64,000 nt of DNA, taken from positions 46,306-110,305 of the forward strand of contig DIYI01000003.1 of NCBI GenBank assembly GCA_002428965.1, read 5' to 3'. The notes below the pieces were generated by a model. That model was not told the origin of the DNA. It searched no databases and was given only the letters and a program-made list of their open reading frames with translations. Origin of the DNA: Jejuia sp. UBA6058. Lineage in GTDB: Bacteria > Bacteroidota > Bacteroidia > Flavobacteriales > Flavobacteriaceae. Positions 42,303 through 51,396 of the stretch are shown here, one piece after another (position 1 is the first letter of the stretch; the number at the start of each line of letters is the position of its first letter). The position numbers and the translations under genes were made by a program.

Positions 42303-42782
42303 ATGAAATTATTTAAAACGAGTGTATTTATAGGTGCACTTATGTTATTGTCAAACACAATTCACGCGCAAATTACCAACGACATTACTCACGAAGAAGC
42401 TCTAAAAGCACTTTTGGCTGCAAAAGCTGCGGCAGAAAAGGATAGTGTTCTTGTAAACATAGCAGTAGTGGACTATGGCGCTAACTTAAAATCATTTATC
42501 CGTATGGATGGGTCTTATTTAGGAAGTATTGATGTGGCCATTAAAAAAGCCAAAACTGCTCGTTATTTTGATGTTGATACTGGAAAATTGGGTGAATGGA
42601 CGCAACCTGGTGGAATTATTTATAATATTGAATTAACCAATGGCGGTTTGGTATCTTTTCCTGGAGGTTTACCAATTAAAAATAAAAATGGCAAAATTAT
42701 TGGTGCTATTGGCGTAAGTGGCGGTACAATAGATCAAGACAGAGCAATTGCTACTGCTGGCGCAGATGCTATTTTAGAATAA
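42303..42782 (+). CDS. Secreted GlcG/HbpS-family heme-binding-like protein
   Basis: A 159-residue protein starting at the ATG at 42303, because a typical signal peptide begins there (MKLFKTSVFIGALMLLSNTIHAQ); ATG 42279 and TTG 42225 would place extra residues before it. GlcG/HbpS marks are LLAAKAAAEKDSVLVNIAVVDYGANLKSFIRMDGSYLGSIDVAIKKAKTA, GLVSFPGGLPIKNKNGKIIGAIGVSGG and DRAIATAGADAI. The family binds heme or small aromatic or organic molecules; the specific ligand is unknown. It heads the operon with the propeller, porin and SDR genes. Confidence 0.88.
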   Translation: MKLFKTSVFIGALMLLSNTIHAQITNDITHEEALKALLAAKAAAEKDSVLVNIAVVDYGANLKSFIRMDGSYLGSIDVAIKKAKTARYFDVDTGKLGEWTQPGGIIYNIELTNGGLVSFPGGLPIKNKNGKIIGAIGVSGGTIDQDRAIATAGADAILE

Positions 42783-42821
42783 ATGATTACATTTAAAAAA
42801 GACTAAAACAAGACTTAAATT

Positions 42822-44348
42822 ATGAATATTATTAAAAAAGGAATTTTTCTAATTGCACTAGTAATAACGCAAATTGCTGTGGGGCAAGACATAGACAATT
42901 TGATGCTTTACAGAAAAGATTTCAAAGGACTTTCGGGAAAAAACACCGTTTCTGTAACTAGTTATACAAAAGCAGGAAAGGATTATGTATACGTAGGTGG
43001 TTTTGGAGATGTAGATGTGTTTAGTTTGGATAAAGATGGGATTTTAACCCCAGTAAGCAGTCATCAACTATACAAGGAAAAAGGACCTGCAAGGGGCATG
43101 GTTGCCGATAATATAAATGGAACGGACTTCCTTTTTGTTGCCAATAAATTTGGAAACGTAGTTGAAACTTTCAAAATAGATGATAATGGTTCTCTTGAAC
43201 GAGTAGCATTGGTTGAAGACACAGAAGACACACATTTAGCGGTTGGTATTACGTTACAAGTGGTGCATATGAAAAATGCATCTTACCTATTTGTAGGCGG
43301 ACTCGAATTAGAAAGCCCAGGACTTAGTTCGTTCAAAATAGAAAATGATGGAAAGCTGACCCATGTTATGTCGATGAAAGATGATGAGAACCTTCATACA
43401 GATGGTATCATCGGAATGTACACTGTTAAAATTAAAGGTAAAACGTATTTATACACTAGCGGATTTCAAGATAATGGCGTAAGTAGTTTTAGAATTTATG
43501 AGAATGGTAAATTCAAGAACGTTAACAACATTCATGATAATACAGAAGACCGCTACCTAACTGGAGCATATCCTGTTACTGGAGTAACACTTGGCGACAA
43601 TAATTACGTTGTGGTGGGCCATCGTCATCATAAATATTACAAAAGAGGCAACTTTATTAAAAATCCTAATTTCACCTATCATGGAGATGCAGTTTCAGTT
43701 TTTAAATTAGGTAGAAATGGTGCTCTAATTCCTCACTCGGTTTTAAAGGATGATGAAAACACAAAACTACAGGGGCAAACAAGAATTGAATTAGTATCAA
43801 GTAACGGTAAAGAAGCTGTTTTTGCCGTAGGTACTCGTGATGATGCCAGTATTCAACTATGTAAATTAGACGAAGCCGGTAACTTAACACCAATTAATTA
43901 TTTAGAAACAGGATTCTCTATTTACTACGGATTACGTTCACATAAAATTGGTGATGACCACTTCTTACTTGCAGGTTCCAATAGATTCGATCATAGAAAA
44001 GTTGCATCCTACAAAATAGAGCCTAAAATTGAAAGAGAAGGCAAAGTATTAAGACATATTGTAAATCTCAAATACAAACCAGAAGCAACGCAAAAGCAAA
44101 TAGATGAAGCTGTTCAAACGTTTTTAGATCTGAAAGAACAAATTCCTGCTATTGTTGATTTAGAATGGGGTGTGAATGATAGTACCGAGGGGCATAGCGA
44201 TGGCTTTACGCATACATTTATCATCACATTTGCGGATGATCATGCCAGAGAAATATATCTTTTCCATGAAGATCATTTAAAACTTGTGAATAAAGTTGGC
44301 CCAATTATCGGTGGCGTTTTAGTGACTGATATTTGGACTGAAAAATAA
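42822..44348 (+). CDS. Secreted beta-propeller fused to a Dabb domain
   Basis: A 508-residue protein with a signal peptide (residues 1-20, ITQIAVG). Residues about 40-400 are repeats of V-x-S-Y-T-K-x-x-K-D-Y-V-Y-V-G-G and similar blades, a lactonase-like seven-bladed propeller. From about 410 a Dabb (stress-responsive A/B barrel) domain follows: VLRHIVNLKYKPEATQKQIDEAVQTFLDLKEQIPAIVDLEWGVNDS ... HTFIITFADDHAREIYLFHEDH. I do not know of this order as a named protein family. It lies 39 nt after the GlcG-like gene and 101 nt before the porin gene, with a stem-loop in between. Confidence 0.8.
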   Translation: MNIIKKGIFLIALVITQIAVGQDIDNLMLYRKDFKGLSGKNTVSVTSYTKAGKDYVYVGGFGDVDVFSLDKDGILTPVSSHQLYKEKGPARGMVADNINGTDFLFVANKFGNVVETFKIDDNGSLERVALVEDTEDTHLAVGITLQVVHMKNASYLFVGGLELESPGLSSFKIENDGKLTHVMSMKDDENLHTDGIIGMYTVKIKGKTYLYTSGFQDNGVSSFRIYENGKFKNVNNIHDNTEDRYLTGAYPVTGVTLGDNNYVVVGHRHHKYYKRGNFIKNPNFTYHGDAVSVFKLGRNGALIPHSVLKDDENTKLQGQTRIELVSSNGKEAVFAVGTRDDASIQLCKLDEAGNLTPINYLETGFSIYYGLRSHKIGDDHFLLAGSNRFDHRKVASYKIEPKIEREGKVLRHIVNLKYKPEATQKQIDEAVQTFLDLKEQIPAIVDLEWGVNDSTEGHSDGFTHTFIITFADDHAREIYLFHEDHLKLVNKVGPIIGGVLVTDIWTEK

Positions 44349-44372
44349 TTCTAAAATAGTAATGTTTACATA

Positions 44373-44413
44373 TCAAGAATCAGAAACGGTCTAACCGAAG
44401 TTCTGATTCTTGA
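44373..44413. promoter_or_regulatory. Intercistronic stem-loop between the propeller-Dabb and porin genes
   Basis: TCAAGAATCAGAA and TTCTGATTCTTGA form a perfect 13-bp stem with a 15-nt loop. No T run follows, so a processing or stability role in a polycistronic mRNA is more likely than termination. Confidence 0.6.
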
Positions 44414-44449
44414 AATTCACCTAAACCTTTAATCCACTTTTTAAGTAAA

Positions 44450-45616
44450 ATGAAGAAATTGATTTTACTAGGAATCTTCTTGTCTTTATTTACCTTAGAA
44501 GTATCCGCACAAGTCCAGGAGAAAGCTGAAGTTAAATTAACTTTAGCCGACGGCATAGATCCATTTTTGCATTATGCCTCTATTGGTGCTACAAATGTTT
44601 CGGGGGGATTAAAACAAGAAGCTAGTTATTCTGGGCAACTTTATACCGGACTTAAACTAGATTTTGAAACGCTTCTTGGTTGGAAAGGTACACGTGGAAA
44701 AATTTCAATGATTAATCGCCACGGTAAAGGTCTTGAAAAAGAGGTAGGTTCAGTATTTGAACCTTTAAATCTTGTTGGTGGTCAAAACACATTTTTGTAC
44801 GATTTAAGTATAGAGCATGATTTTGGTAATAAGTTCTCTTGGAAAATAGGCCGCACTACTACGGTTGATGATTTTTCAGTTTCGCAATGGTATTTTTATT
44901 CACTTAGCAACACCATAAATGGCGTGATTAGAGCCCTATTGCTAGATGGGAAAACAACAACATTTCCTTTTACTACTTGGGGCACGCGCTTTAAATACAA
45001 ACCAAATTCTAAATACCAATTCCAAATTGGAGTATATCAGTTGAGTGAAACCGTTTTTGATGACACGCAACATGGCTTAGACTTTGCCTTTCGAGACTCA
45101 GACGATGTATCGGTTTTTTCACAATATGATTGGTTTGGAAAAATTGCAGATTGTAAAACCAGAATTTATGCCGGACTAAACCAAGTTTTTGGGCGTTTTA
45201 ATGGCTTAGACGCAAATACCATATCAGAGTACTTTTTACGCCTTTATGCGCATATTGATATAAATTTGACAGAGGGTTTAAACACTTTTCTTACCTTGGC
45301 GTATTCGCCTCATGGAGATGTTGCAAAATTACCGTTTCAAAGTAGCTTTGGTCTAAACTGGAAAGGACTTGTAAAATCGAGAGTTAAAGATAGAATATTA
45401 TTTTTTGCCACAGTCGGCACATTTAGTAAGGAGTGGGCAACATTACAAGGTTTCGACACCTTATCACCAGAGGTAGTTTTAGAAATGGGATACCGCTTTC
45501 AAATTACAGACTTTTTTGTACTACAACCAGCGGTTCAATATAGTATTAACCCTGGTGGTGCAGGTGTAACTAATAATGCAATAATCCCTGGCATTTGGAT
45601 TGAAGCTAGTTTTTAA
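44450..45616 (+). CDS. Outer-membrane porin (carbohydrate/OprB-like)
   Basis: A 388-residue protein with a signal peptide (residues 1-20, EVSAQ) and the two-part pattern of OprB-type porins: LTLADGIDPFLHYASIGATNVSGGLKQEASYSGQLYTGLKLDFETLLGWKG and the end FFVLQPAVQYSINPGGAGVTNNAIIPGIWIEASF. The GIWIEASF end is family-like. It would let small molecules through the outer membrane. Together with GlcG, propeller-Dabb and SDR it suggests uptake and conversion of one small organic molecule. Confidence 0.8.
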   Translation: MKKLILLGIFLSLFTLEVSAQVQEKAEVKLTLADGIDPFLHYASIGATNVSGGLKQEASYSGQLYTGLKLDFETLLGWKGTRGKISMINRHGKGLEKEVGSVFEPLNLVGGQNTFLYDLSIEHDFGNKFSWKIGRTTTVDDFSVSQWYFYSLSNTINGVIRALLLDGKTTTFPFTTWGTRFKYKPNSKYQFQIGVYQLSETVFDDTQHGLDFAFRDSDDVSVFSQYDWFGKIADCKTRIYAGLNQVFGRFNGLDANTISEYFLRLYAHIDINLTEGLNTFLTLAYSPHGDVAKLPFQSSFGLNWKGLVKSRVKDRILFFATVGTFSKEWATLQGFDTLSPEVVLEMGYRFQITDFFVLQPAVQYSINPGGAGVTNNAIIPGIWIEASF

Positions 45617-45648
45617 AATTGAAGAATAACATTAAAAAAATAGAACAT

Positions 45649-46365
45649 ATGAGCAACCTGAACAACAAAAAAGCCATTATAACTGGAGGTGGCCGAGGAC
45701 TTGGAAAAGCAACTGCACTAGCCTTTGCAAAAGAAGGTATTGATATTGGCATAACTGGTAGAAACGAAGCCGTTTTAAAAGCAACAGTTGCAGAAATTGA
45801 AGCCTTAGGTGTTAAAGCTACTTATGCTGTATTTGATGTTGGAAATTACGAAGCCGTAAAACCAGGTATAAAAACGCTTATAAACACTTTAGGTGGTGTA
45901 GATATTTTAGTCAATAATGCAGGTATTTGCTATGTTGGGTCTTTCATCGATATGCCAGTTGAAGAATGGAGTGCCATGATACAAACCAACGTTATGGGCA
46001 TGTACTACGTCACCAAAGAAGTATTACCACATTTAATTGATAAAAACGAAGGCGATATCATCAACATATCTTCAACGGCAGGTTTAAATGGCAACCCAAA
46101 TATATCGGGGTACTGCGCCTCTAAATTTGCAGTCATTGGCATGTCAGAAGCCTTAATGAAGGAAGTGCGTAAGTACAATATTAGGGTCAACACACTTACC
46201 CCAAGCACAATAGAAACGGATATGACACTAGGTTTGGGTATGATGGAGAAAGGTTCAGAAAACATCTTACAACCAGAAGATTTTGCACAATTAATGGTGT
46301 CTGGCTTAAAGTTACCGAGAAGAGCTTTGTTAAAAGGTGCTTCTTTATGGACTACTAATCCTTGA
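45649..46365 (+). CDS. Short-chain dehydrogenase/reductase
   Basis: A 238-residue protein from the ATG at 45649; a TTG at 45619 would add ten residues and lies only 2 nt after the porin stop. The Rossmann motif is ITGGGRGLGKATA, with NNAG at about 88 and the catalytic S-x-Y-C-A-S-K. It resembles 3-oxoacyl-ACP reductase-like SDRs. Substrate unknown; its operon place suggests a role with the imported compound. Confidence 0.9.
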   Translation: MSNLNNKKAIITGGGRGLGKATALAFAKEGIDIGITGRNEAVLKATVAEIEALGVKATYAVFDVGNYEAVKPGIKTLINTLGGVDILVNNAGICYVGSFIDMPVEEWSAMIQTNVMGMYYVTKEVLPHLIDKNEGDIINISSTAGLNGNPNISGYCASKFAVIGMSEALMKEVRKYNIRVNTLTPSTIETDMTLGLGMMEKGSENILQPEDFAQLMVSGLKLPRRALLKGASLWTTNP

Positions 46366-46379
46366 TTTAAGTCTTTTTT

Positions 46380-46552
46380 GGCGTTACCACGCCTTAGGGC
46401 GTGGTCGGACTTTACTCATTGATTTTATTTCAAACTAAAGAAATCGTGAATATAAATATTTCATTACTCGCGCTATGCGAGGGGCTCAAATATTGAACCT
46501 GCGCTGAGCGCAGTGGAAGCGTTCAATCACTAAAGCGGGCATATTCGCCAAA
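46380..46552 (+). repeat. GGGCGTTACCC interspersed element, copy 6 (diverged and extended)
   Basis: Ends GGCGTTACCACGCC...GGGCGTGGTCGGAC and GTGGAAGCGTTCAATCACTAA-AGCGGGC. The centre is longer and contains GCGCTGAGCGC. Confidence 0.65.
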
Positions 46553-46639
46553 GTTCTTCGTTCGTCCTAATTACAAGGTTACCCGCCTTTTTGTAACTAA
46601 AGACCATCTTTGAAAAAAGACGTATCTTTAAGAGAAAAA

Positions 46640-47395
46640 ATGAAACTGAAATTAATGTTGCTAAACATAGTTTTGGCCTCCATTCTTTGCGTGGGTTGCA
46701 CTTCCGATGTATCCGACAAAATGGAAGTAGAAACTGTTATAGAAAATGAGCCTTCCGCACCCGAAACTTCCACTTCAACTCTAGACTCAATTAAAATCCT
46801 ATCCTTAGGAGATAGTTATACCATAGGGCAAAATGTTTGTAATACATGCCGCTTCCCAGAGCAACTTAAAGATAGCTTAAGAGCTAGAATTGAAGATCTA
46901 AAGGTTGAATTAAAAGTAATCGCACGTACGGGATGGACGACTTCAAGCTTAAAATCTGCTATTGCCACAGACAACCCATCAAACGATTACGATTTGACGA
47001 CATTGTTAATTGGGGTAAATAACCAATTTCAAAATAGGCCATTCGAACTTTTTGAAACCGAATTTCCCGAGTTGGTTGATACAGCTGCAGCTTTATCAAA
47101 TAACAAACTGGAAAACGTAATTGTAGTTTCTATACCTGATTATGCTTTTACACCCTTTGGTGGTGGCAGAATAGCGATTTCACAGGGTATCGATAGATAC
47201 AATGGTTTTATTCAAAATTATTGTGCCCAGTATAGTATAACTTATATTAATATCACCGACATAACACGACTGGGATTAGTGCAACCAGCACTTGTGGCTA
47301 ATGATGGGTTACATCCATCAGCTTTAGCATATAGTCGTTTTGTGGAGCGAATATTACCCAAAGCTCTAGAAAAAATTGGTTATACCACTGATTAA
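46640..47395 (+). CDS. SGNH/GDSL hydrolase lipoprotein
   Basis: A 251-residue protein from the ATG at 46640 (a TTG at 46610 would add ten residues before the signal peptide). The lipobox is CVGC at residue 19. The catalytic Ser is in ILSLGDSYTIG, the Asn of the oxyanion hole lies in LLIGVNNQF, and NDGLHPSALAY carries the Asp/His. It is probably an ester hydrolase (carbohydrate or lipid) on the cell surface or in the periplasm. It may be in one unit with the following phosphoesterase gene (37 nt). Confidence 0.9.
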   Translation: MKLKLMLLNIVLASILCVGCTSDVSDKMEVETVIENEPSAPETSTSTLDSIKILSLGDSYTIGQNVCNTCRFPEQLKDSLRARIEDLKVELKVIARTGWTTSSLKSAIATDNPSNDYDLTTLLIGVNNQFQNRPFELFETEFPELVDTAAALSNNKLENVIVVSIPDYAFTPFGGGRIAISQGIDRYNGFIQNYCAQYSITYINITDITRLGLVQPALVANDGLHPSALAYSRFVERILPKALEKIGYTTD

Positions 47396-47432
47396 TATTG
47401 TCTATATTAGCCGTAAGTAGTAACCTGCACCT

Positions 47433-48335
47433 ATGTTTTCATCAAAAAAGCGATTAGATAACGCCTATAAAAACGCAAAAATTATAGATTTTGATGATGC
47501 CAGTAAGTACATCATTTTTAGCGATTGCCACCGTGGGGACAACAGTTTTGCAGATGATTTTGCCAATAACCGCAACATTTATTTCCACGCCTTAAAACAT
47601 TATTATTCTGAAGGATTTCAGTATTGCGAGTTAGGCGATGGCGACGAACTTTGGGAAAATCTATCCTTTAGCTCCCTATTAAATGCACACAAAAACGTGT
47701 ACATGTTGATGAAGTCGTTTCATGATGAAGATAGACTCCATATGGTTTGGGGCAATCACGACATGGTGTATCGTAATTCTGCATATGTAAAAAAACACTT
47801 GTCGACATACTTTGACCCTAAAATTGGAAAAGATGTCGAATTATTTAAAGACATCGTATACAATGAAGGCCTTGTTTTAAAACATCGCAACACAGGACAA
47901 GAATTATTTTTAACTCACGGCCATCAAGCCGATTGGTGGAACTACCTTTTTTGGAAATGGAGCCGGTTTTTAGTGCGTATCCTTTGGAAACCTTTAAATG
48001 TTATGGGAATTGCAGACCCCACAAGTCCCGCAAAAAATTACAAGGAACTCATAAAAGTTGAAAAACGCACCAAAAAATGGATTGCAGACAACGATAATTT
48101 ATTAACAATTGCTGGACACACCCATCGCCCACGTTTCCCAGAACCTGGGGATATCGCTTTTTTTAATGATGGTAGTTGTGTGCATCCACGAAGCATAACA
48201 GGTTTAGAAATTGAAAATGGTGCTATTTCCTTAATCAAGTGGCAAATTGCTACTAAAGATGATGGGACTTTGCAGATTGTTAGGGTGCTTTTGGAAGGAC
48301 CTACTAAGTTGAGTGATTATGAAACAAATTCTTAG
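47433..48335 (+). CDS. Metallophosphoesterase (LpxH-like)
   Basis: A 300-residue calcineurin-type phosphoesterase. The metal motifs are visible in order: FSDCHRGDN (D-x-H), LGDGDELWE (GD), WGNHDMVYR (GNHD), FLTHGHQADWWN (GHQ in place of GHN) and AGHTHRPRF (GHxH). The DWWNYLFWKWSRF stretch fits LpxH-like UDP-2,3-diacylglucosamine hydrolases but also a broader unnamed group. It overlaps the next gene by 17 nt. Confidence 0.9.
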   Translation: MFSSKKRLDNAYKNAKIIDFDDASKYIIFSDCHRGDNSFADDFANNRNIYFHALKHYYSEGFQYCELGDGDELWENLSFSSLLNAHKNVYMLMKSFHDEDRLHMVWGNHDMVYRNSAYVKKHLSTYFDPKIGKDVELFKDIVYNEGLVLKHRNTGQELFLTHGHQADWWNYLFWKWSRFLVRILWKPLNVMGIADPTSPAKNYKELIKVEKRTKKWIADNDNLLTIAGHTHRPRFPEPGDIAFFNDGSCVHPRSITGLEIENGAISLIKWQIATKDDGTLQIVRVLLEGPTKLSDYETNS

Positions 48336-48810
48336 ACTAAAACATTGGCAATTATTTTGCTTAATAATCTTACCTTCTGCATTTACAAGTCCAAGCCCTC
48401 TTCAAGAAATAGTTAGGTACTTTGGACTAATTATCTTATTGTTTTGGGTTTATTCAATTGGAGTATTAGGTCATGATAAACTCAAAGACTTAAAACTGGA
48501 ATCAGAAAAACTTAAATTTTTCAAGGTGAACGTAATTATTTGTCCTGTTACAATCTTAATAGTACATCTCTTTACTCTTGGTGATACCGAACCTGAATTC
48601 ACACCTATGTTTATAGCTGTAACACCCTTTGCGTTGTACTTCTTCTTTTCACTTTTCTATATTATCTTTTTCACTAGCAAAGTACTTTCTAAAATAGAAT
48701 TGAAAAGAGAAGTCGAATTCTCAGACTATTCAAAAAATCTTTTATTTATTTTTGTTTTCATAATTGGTGTTTGGATAATTCAACCTAAAGTAAAAAGGTA
48801 TATTAGTTAG
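48319..48810 (+). CDS. Small integral membrane protein of unknown function
   Basis: A 163-residue protein from the ATG at 48319; a GTG at 48313 would add two residues. Four hydrophobic stretches (about 8-22, 28-50, 70-85, 95-120, then 140-155) indicate four or five membrane helices. No known motif. Its start lies 16 nt inside the 3' end of the phosphoesterase gene. Confidence 0.78.
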   Translation: MKQILRLKHWQLFCLIILPSAFTSPSPLQEIVRYFGLIILLFWVYSIGVLGHDKLKDLKLESEKLKFFKVNVIICPVTILIVHLFTLGDTEPEFTPMFIAVTPFALYFFFSLFYIIFFTSKVLSKIELKREVEFSDYSKNLLFIFVFIIGVWIIQPKVKRYIS

Positions 48811-48812
48811 AA

Positions 48813-49607
48813 ATGCTCCAAAAACACTACCAAGGTTTCTTAGAAACCCCATCTTTATGGCAAGGCAATTCGATAAAAAATCTTGAACAATTAGAAACAT
48901 CCCAACCATCCCAAAAAATTGATATTCAAATTGACAATAATCTTCGATTGGGGAAATACGTGGAGCGTTTGGTGTCTTTTGAATTAAGTCAACAAAAAGA
49001 CATTACCATTTTAGCGGAAAACATTCAAATTCAAAAGGATAAATTGACTCTAGGCGAATTGGATTGTTTGCTCTTAAAAGGCGGTCAACCAATTCATTTA
49101 GAAATTATTTATAAGTTTTACTTGTATGACCCTTCAGTTGGCACTACCGACATTGAGCACTTTATTGGCCCAAACAGAAAAGATTCTTTAATACAAAAAT
49201 TGACCAAACTTAAAGACAAACAACTGCCTCTGCTCTATTCTGATGCTTGCAAACCTCATTTGGAAAACCTCAACTTAAAGGCAGAAACTATTACGCAACA
49301 GGTCTATTTTAAGGCACAGTTATTTTTGCCCTTTGCAAGCCAAAACATCGAACTACAATCTTTGAACAACGACTGTGTTTATGGATTTTACCTCAACTCT
49401 GAGCAATTAGATGAATTCAAGGATTGTAAATTTTATATCCCAACAAAAAAAGATTGGTTGGTTATGCCTCATCCCAATGTGGATTGGATAAATTTTTCGC
49501 AATTCTCTGAAATCACTCAAGATTACGTTACACAAAAATACTCTACGTTATTTTGGCTAAAACTGAAAAACGGCAACACAAAAAAGGCGTTTTTAGTATG
49601 GTGGTAA
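48813..49607 (+). CDS. DUF1853 protein (PD-(D/E)xK-like)
   Basis: A 264-residue protein matching DUF1853: LRLGKYVERLVSFEL, LTLGELDCLLLKGGQPIHLEIIYKFYLYD and FIGPNRKDSLIQKLTKLKDKQLPLL. The G-E-L-D ... H-L-E-I-x-x-K arrangement is like a restriction-endonuclease-type active site, but activity has not been shown for the family that I know of. It starts 2 nt after the membrane protein gene and is probably co-transcribed with it. Confidence 0.85.
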   Translation: MLQKHYQGFLETPSLWQGNSIKNLEQLETSQPSQKIDIQIDNNLRLGKYVERLVSFELSQQKDITILAENIQIQKDKLTLGELDCLLLKGGQPIHLEIIYKFYLYDPSVGTTDIEHFIGPNRKDSLIQKLTKLKDKQLPLLYSDACKPHLENLNLKAETITQQVYFKAQLFLPFASQNIELQSLNNDCVYGFYLNSEQLDEFKDCKFYIPTKKDWLVMPHPNVDWINFSQFSEITQDYVTQKYSTLFWLKLKNGNTKKAFLVWW

Positions 49608-49689
49608 ATTGCTTCCATTTATAAAGGTTTTAAACCTTACTTTGTCAGGAAAAATCACGAACTTCGATCCTGTCTACCTACAGGTAGAT

Positions 49690-49790
49690 AACATACGATA
49701 TAGTTCACCTGCGCTGAACCTGTTTCAATATTAAAACGGAACCATATCTCCACGTTGTGGGCAGTTAGAAAAAATGAAGAATGCTGAATT
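49690..49790 (+). repeat. Structured leader module, copy 2
   Basis: GATATaGTTC at about 49697 pairs with GAACcATATC at about 49738, enclosing GCTGAACCTGTTTCAATATT. It is followed by CACGTTGTGGGCAGTT and ATGAAGAATGCTGAAT. It aligns end to end with 24085-24180, and the stem differs by compensating changes. Confidence 0.65.
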
Positions 49791-51214
49791 CCAGAACAGA
49801 AAGAAAAGCAATGTATACAACAGCTAATTACTTTACCGAAATTGGTTGGTTTTTTCGAGAACAACCTATCCTCGATTTTGGAATAGATGCTTTTGTTGAA
49901 ATAGGGAAAAATGGCAGACCTTCTGGAAATTTTATCGCCTTACAAATAAAAGGAGGAAAATCTAATTTTCATAAGAGTAAAAAAGGGTTAACATTTTACT
50001 TTGATGAAATTCATAAGCAGTATTGGTTAGAAGTTGGTAAAACATTTCCCGTTTTTATCATTATTCAAGACCCCTCAAATGATAATCTATACTGGGGAAG
50101 AATTACAAAAGAGAAAATAAAAAAGACTCCGAAAAATTGGAAAATAATACTCCCTTTTTCTAACGAATTAATTAACACATCCAAAACAGAAATTGAGAAT
50201 ATCTCAACATCACATAAAACTTCATCATCTTATGTATCAGACTACTCTTACTTAACAAAAAAATCAAGAGTAACTAAAACACTTTTTTATGTTAAAAATA
50301 ATTCAAAATTTGGACTTCAAATCATTTTGAATCTTGAAGGTAAACCTATAACTATCAATCTCAATTATAAGCCAAAGAAAAATGATTGGGATAATGACAA
50401 GAAGGAATTAAAATGGAATCACCCATACTATTACACAATTAGTGATTTAAAAAAGTACATTTTAACTTTTAACAATGAAAGTAAAAATATTGAAGAAGAA
50501 ATAAACAAAGTTGAAGTTAGAATCAAGACTGGAGGGATAAGTAAATTGGCTGAATTTCTTTTTGATTGGAATAACAAAAGTAATGGTGTTCCTAAATATT
50601 CATATTTTGTTGAAGCATTTGAACATTTTCTTGAATTAGAAGGAAAAGACAAAAAGTCATATGAATTGCAAACAGTCGGTGAAACAATTTACTTCAGAAC
50701 AGATGAAGAAGAATACATAATGAATACTTATGAAGGTAAGATTGAAGAGCTAAAATATTTCATTGAGAAAAAAGCATATTCCGAGATTTATACAATGACA
50801 GATGAATATATTTGGAGTGAGATTTATTTAGATGCGGGAATTGAAAAAGCTCATTTCATCCCTCTAATGCATAATTTATGGGAAGAATACTGGGATAACC
50901 TTTATAAAAGAATAAGAGAACAAGTTGGTAAGACCAACCATTTAGATGAATCCAAAGAAAGGTCTTGGAGACAATTTCAGATTTTCTCAGAGAGCTATAA
51001 TGACGTTGGAGACATTATCAAATATGCTTATGCTTTGGATGATATGGAAATTTATCCCTTAGCTGTAGTTTCAATGATGAATATATTTGATGCTGATGTT
51101 TGTTATCTAGAGTATTGTGAATACGAATTCGAAATGGGAGATTGGGAAAGTATACGTGTAGATGACCAAGACGATAACAAACCTATTTTTTATATCAAAA
51201 TAAATGAAATATAA
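49781..51214 (+). CDS. DUF4365 protein with a long C-terminal extension
   Basis: A 477-residue protein. The N-terminal about 140 residues match DUF4365: YFTEIGWFFREQPILDFGIDAFVEIGKNGRPSGNFIALQIKGG, where D-x-G-I-D-A-x-V-E and LQIK are the PD-(D/E)xK nuclease-like marks (D, E and QxK). The remaining about 330 residues have no family I recognise and contain many Glu/Lys-rich helices and an acidic end. DUF4365 proteins are often seen near defence genes, but no partner is visible here. It has the cassette-like leader and is followed by the hairpin at 51217, so it looks like an independent cassette. Confidence 0.8.
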   Translation: MLNSRTERKAMYTTANYFTEIGWFFREQPILDFGIDAFVEIGKNGRPSGNFIALQIKGGKSNFHKSKKGLTFYFDEIHKQYWLEVGKTFPVFIIIQDPSNDNLYWGRITKEKIKKTPKNWKIILPFSNELINTSKTEIENISTSHKTSSSYVSDYSYLTKKSRVTKTLFYVKNNSKFGLQIILNLEGKPITINLNYKPKKNDWDNDKKELKWNHPYYYTISDLKKYILTFNNESKNIEEEINKVEVRIKTGGISKLAEFLFDWNNKSNGVPKYSYFVEAFEHFLELEGKDKKSYELQTVGETIYFRTDEEEYIMNTYEGKIEELKYFIEKKAYSEIYTMTDEYIWSEIYLDAGIEKAHFIPLMHNLWEEYWDNLYKRIREQVGKTNHLDESKERSWRQFQIFSESYNDVGDIIKYAYALDDMEIYPLAVVSMMNIFDADVCYLEYCEYEFEMGDWESIRVDDQDDNKPIFYIKINEI

Positions 51215-51216
51215 AT

Positions 51217-51235
51217 AAACTGTTCGCAACAGTTT
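51217..51235. repeat. Hairpin after the DUF4365 gene (cassette end)
   Basis: AAACTGTT-CGC-AACAGTTT is a perfect 8-bp stem beginning 3 nt after the stop codon, followed by ATATAG. The TGTTCGCAACA motif recalls the TGTACAACA motif that ends the cassette at 24178-24627. Confidence 0.6.
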
Positions 51236-51311
51236 ATATAGTAAAATTAAGACATGAGTATTGTAAAAGTCATTTAAGAAATTTTAAGAAACATACTTTG
51301 CAAACACGTCC

Positions 51312-51388
51312 AGTTAGGGATTGAGGTATTTGTTGAAGCTCCCCGACGAAGGAGGGAACGACTTCCAAAAGCCCGTTGGGTAACGCCC
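51312..51388 (-). repeat. GGGCGTTACCC interspersed element, copy 7 (diverged)
   Basis: In reverse orientation: AGTTAGGGATTGAGG ... AAAGCCCGTTGGGTAACGCCC. The gene for the AraC protein ends 9 nt later, and copy 8 lies on that gene's other side. Confidence 0.75.
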
Positions 51389-51396
51389 AAAATAGC

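Noticed and set aside
48813..51214. Defence island
   Set aside because: DUF1853 and DUF4365 are both nuclease-like by motif, but no known defence partner, toxin-antitoxin pair, helicase or methyltransferase is present, so it is only two candidate genes.
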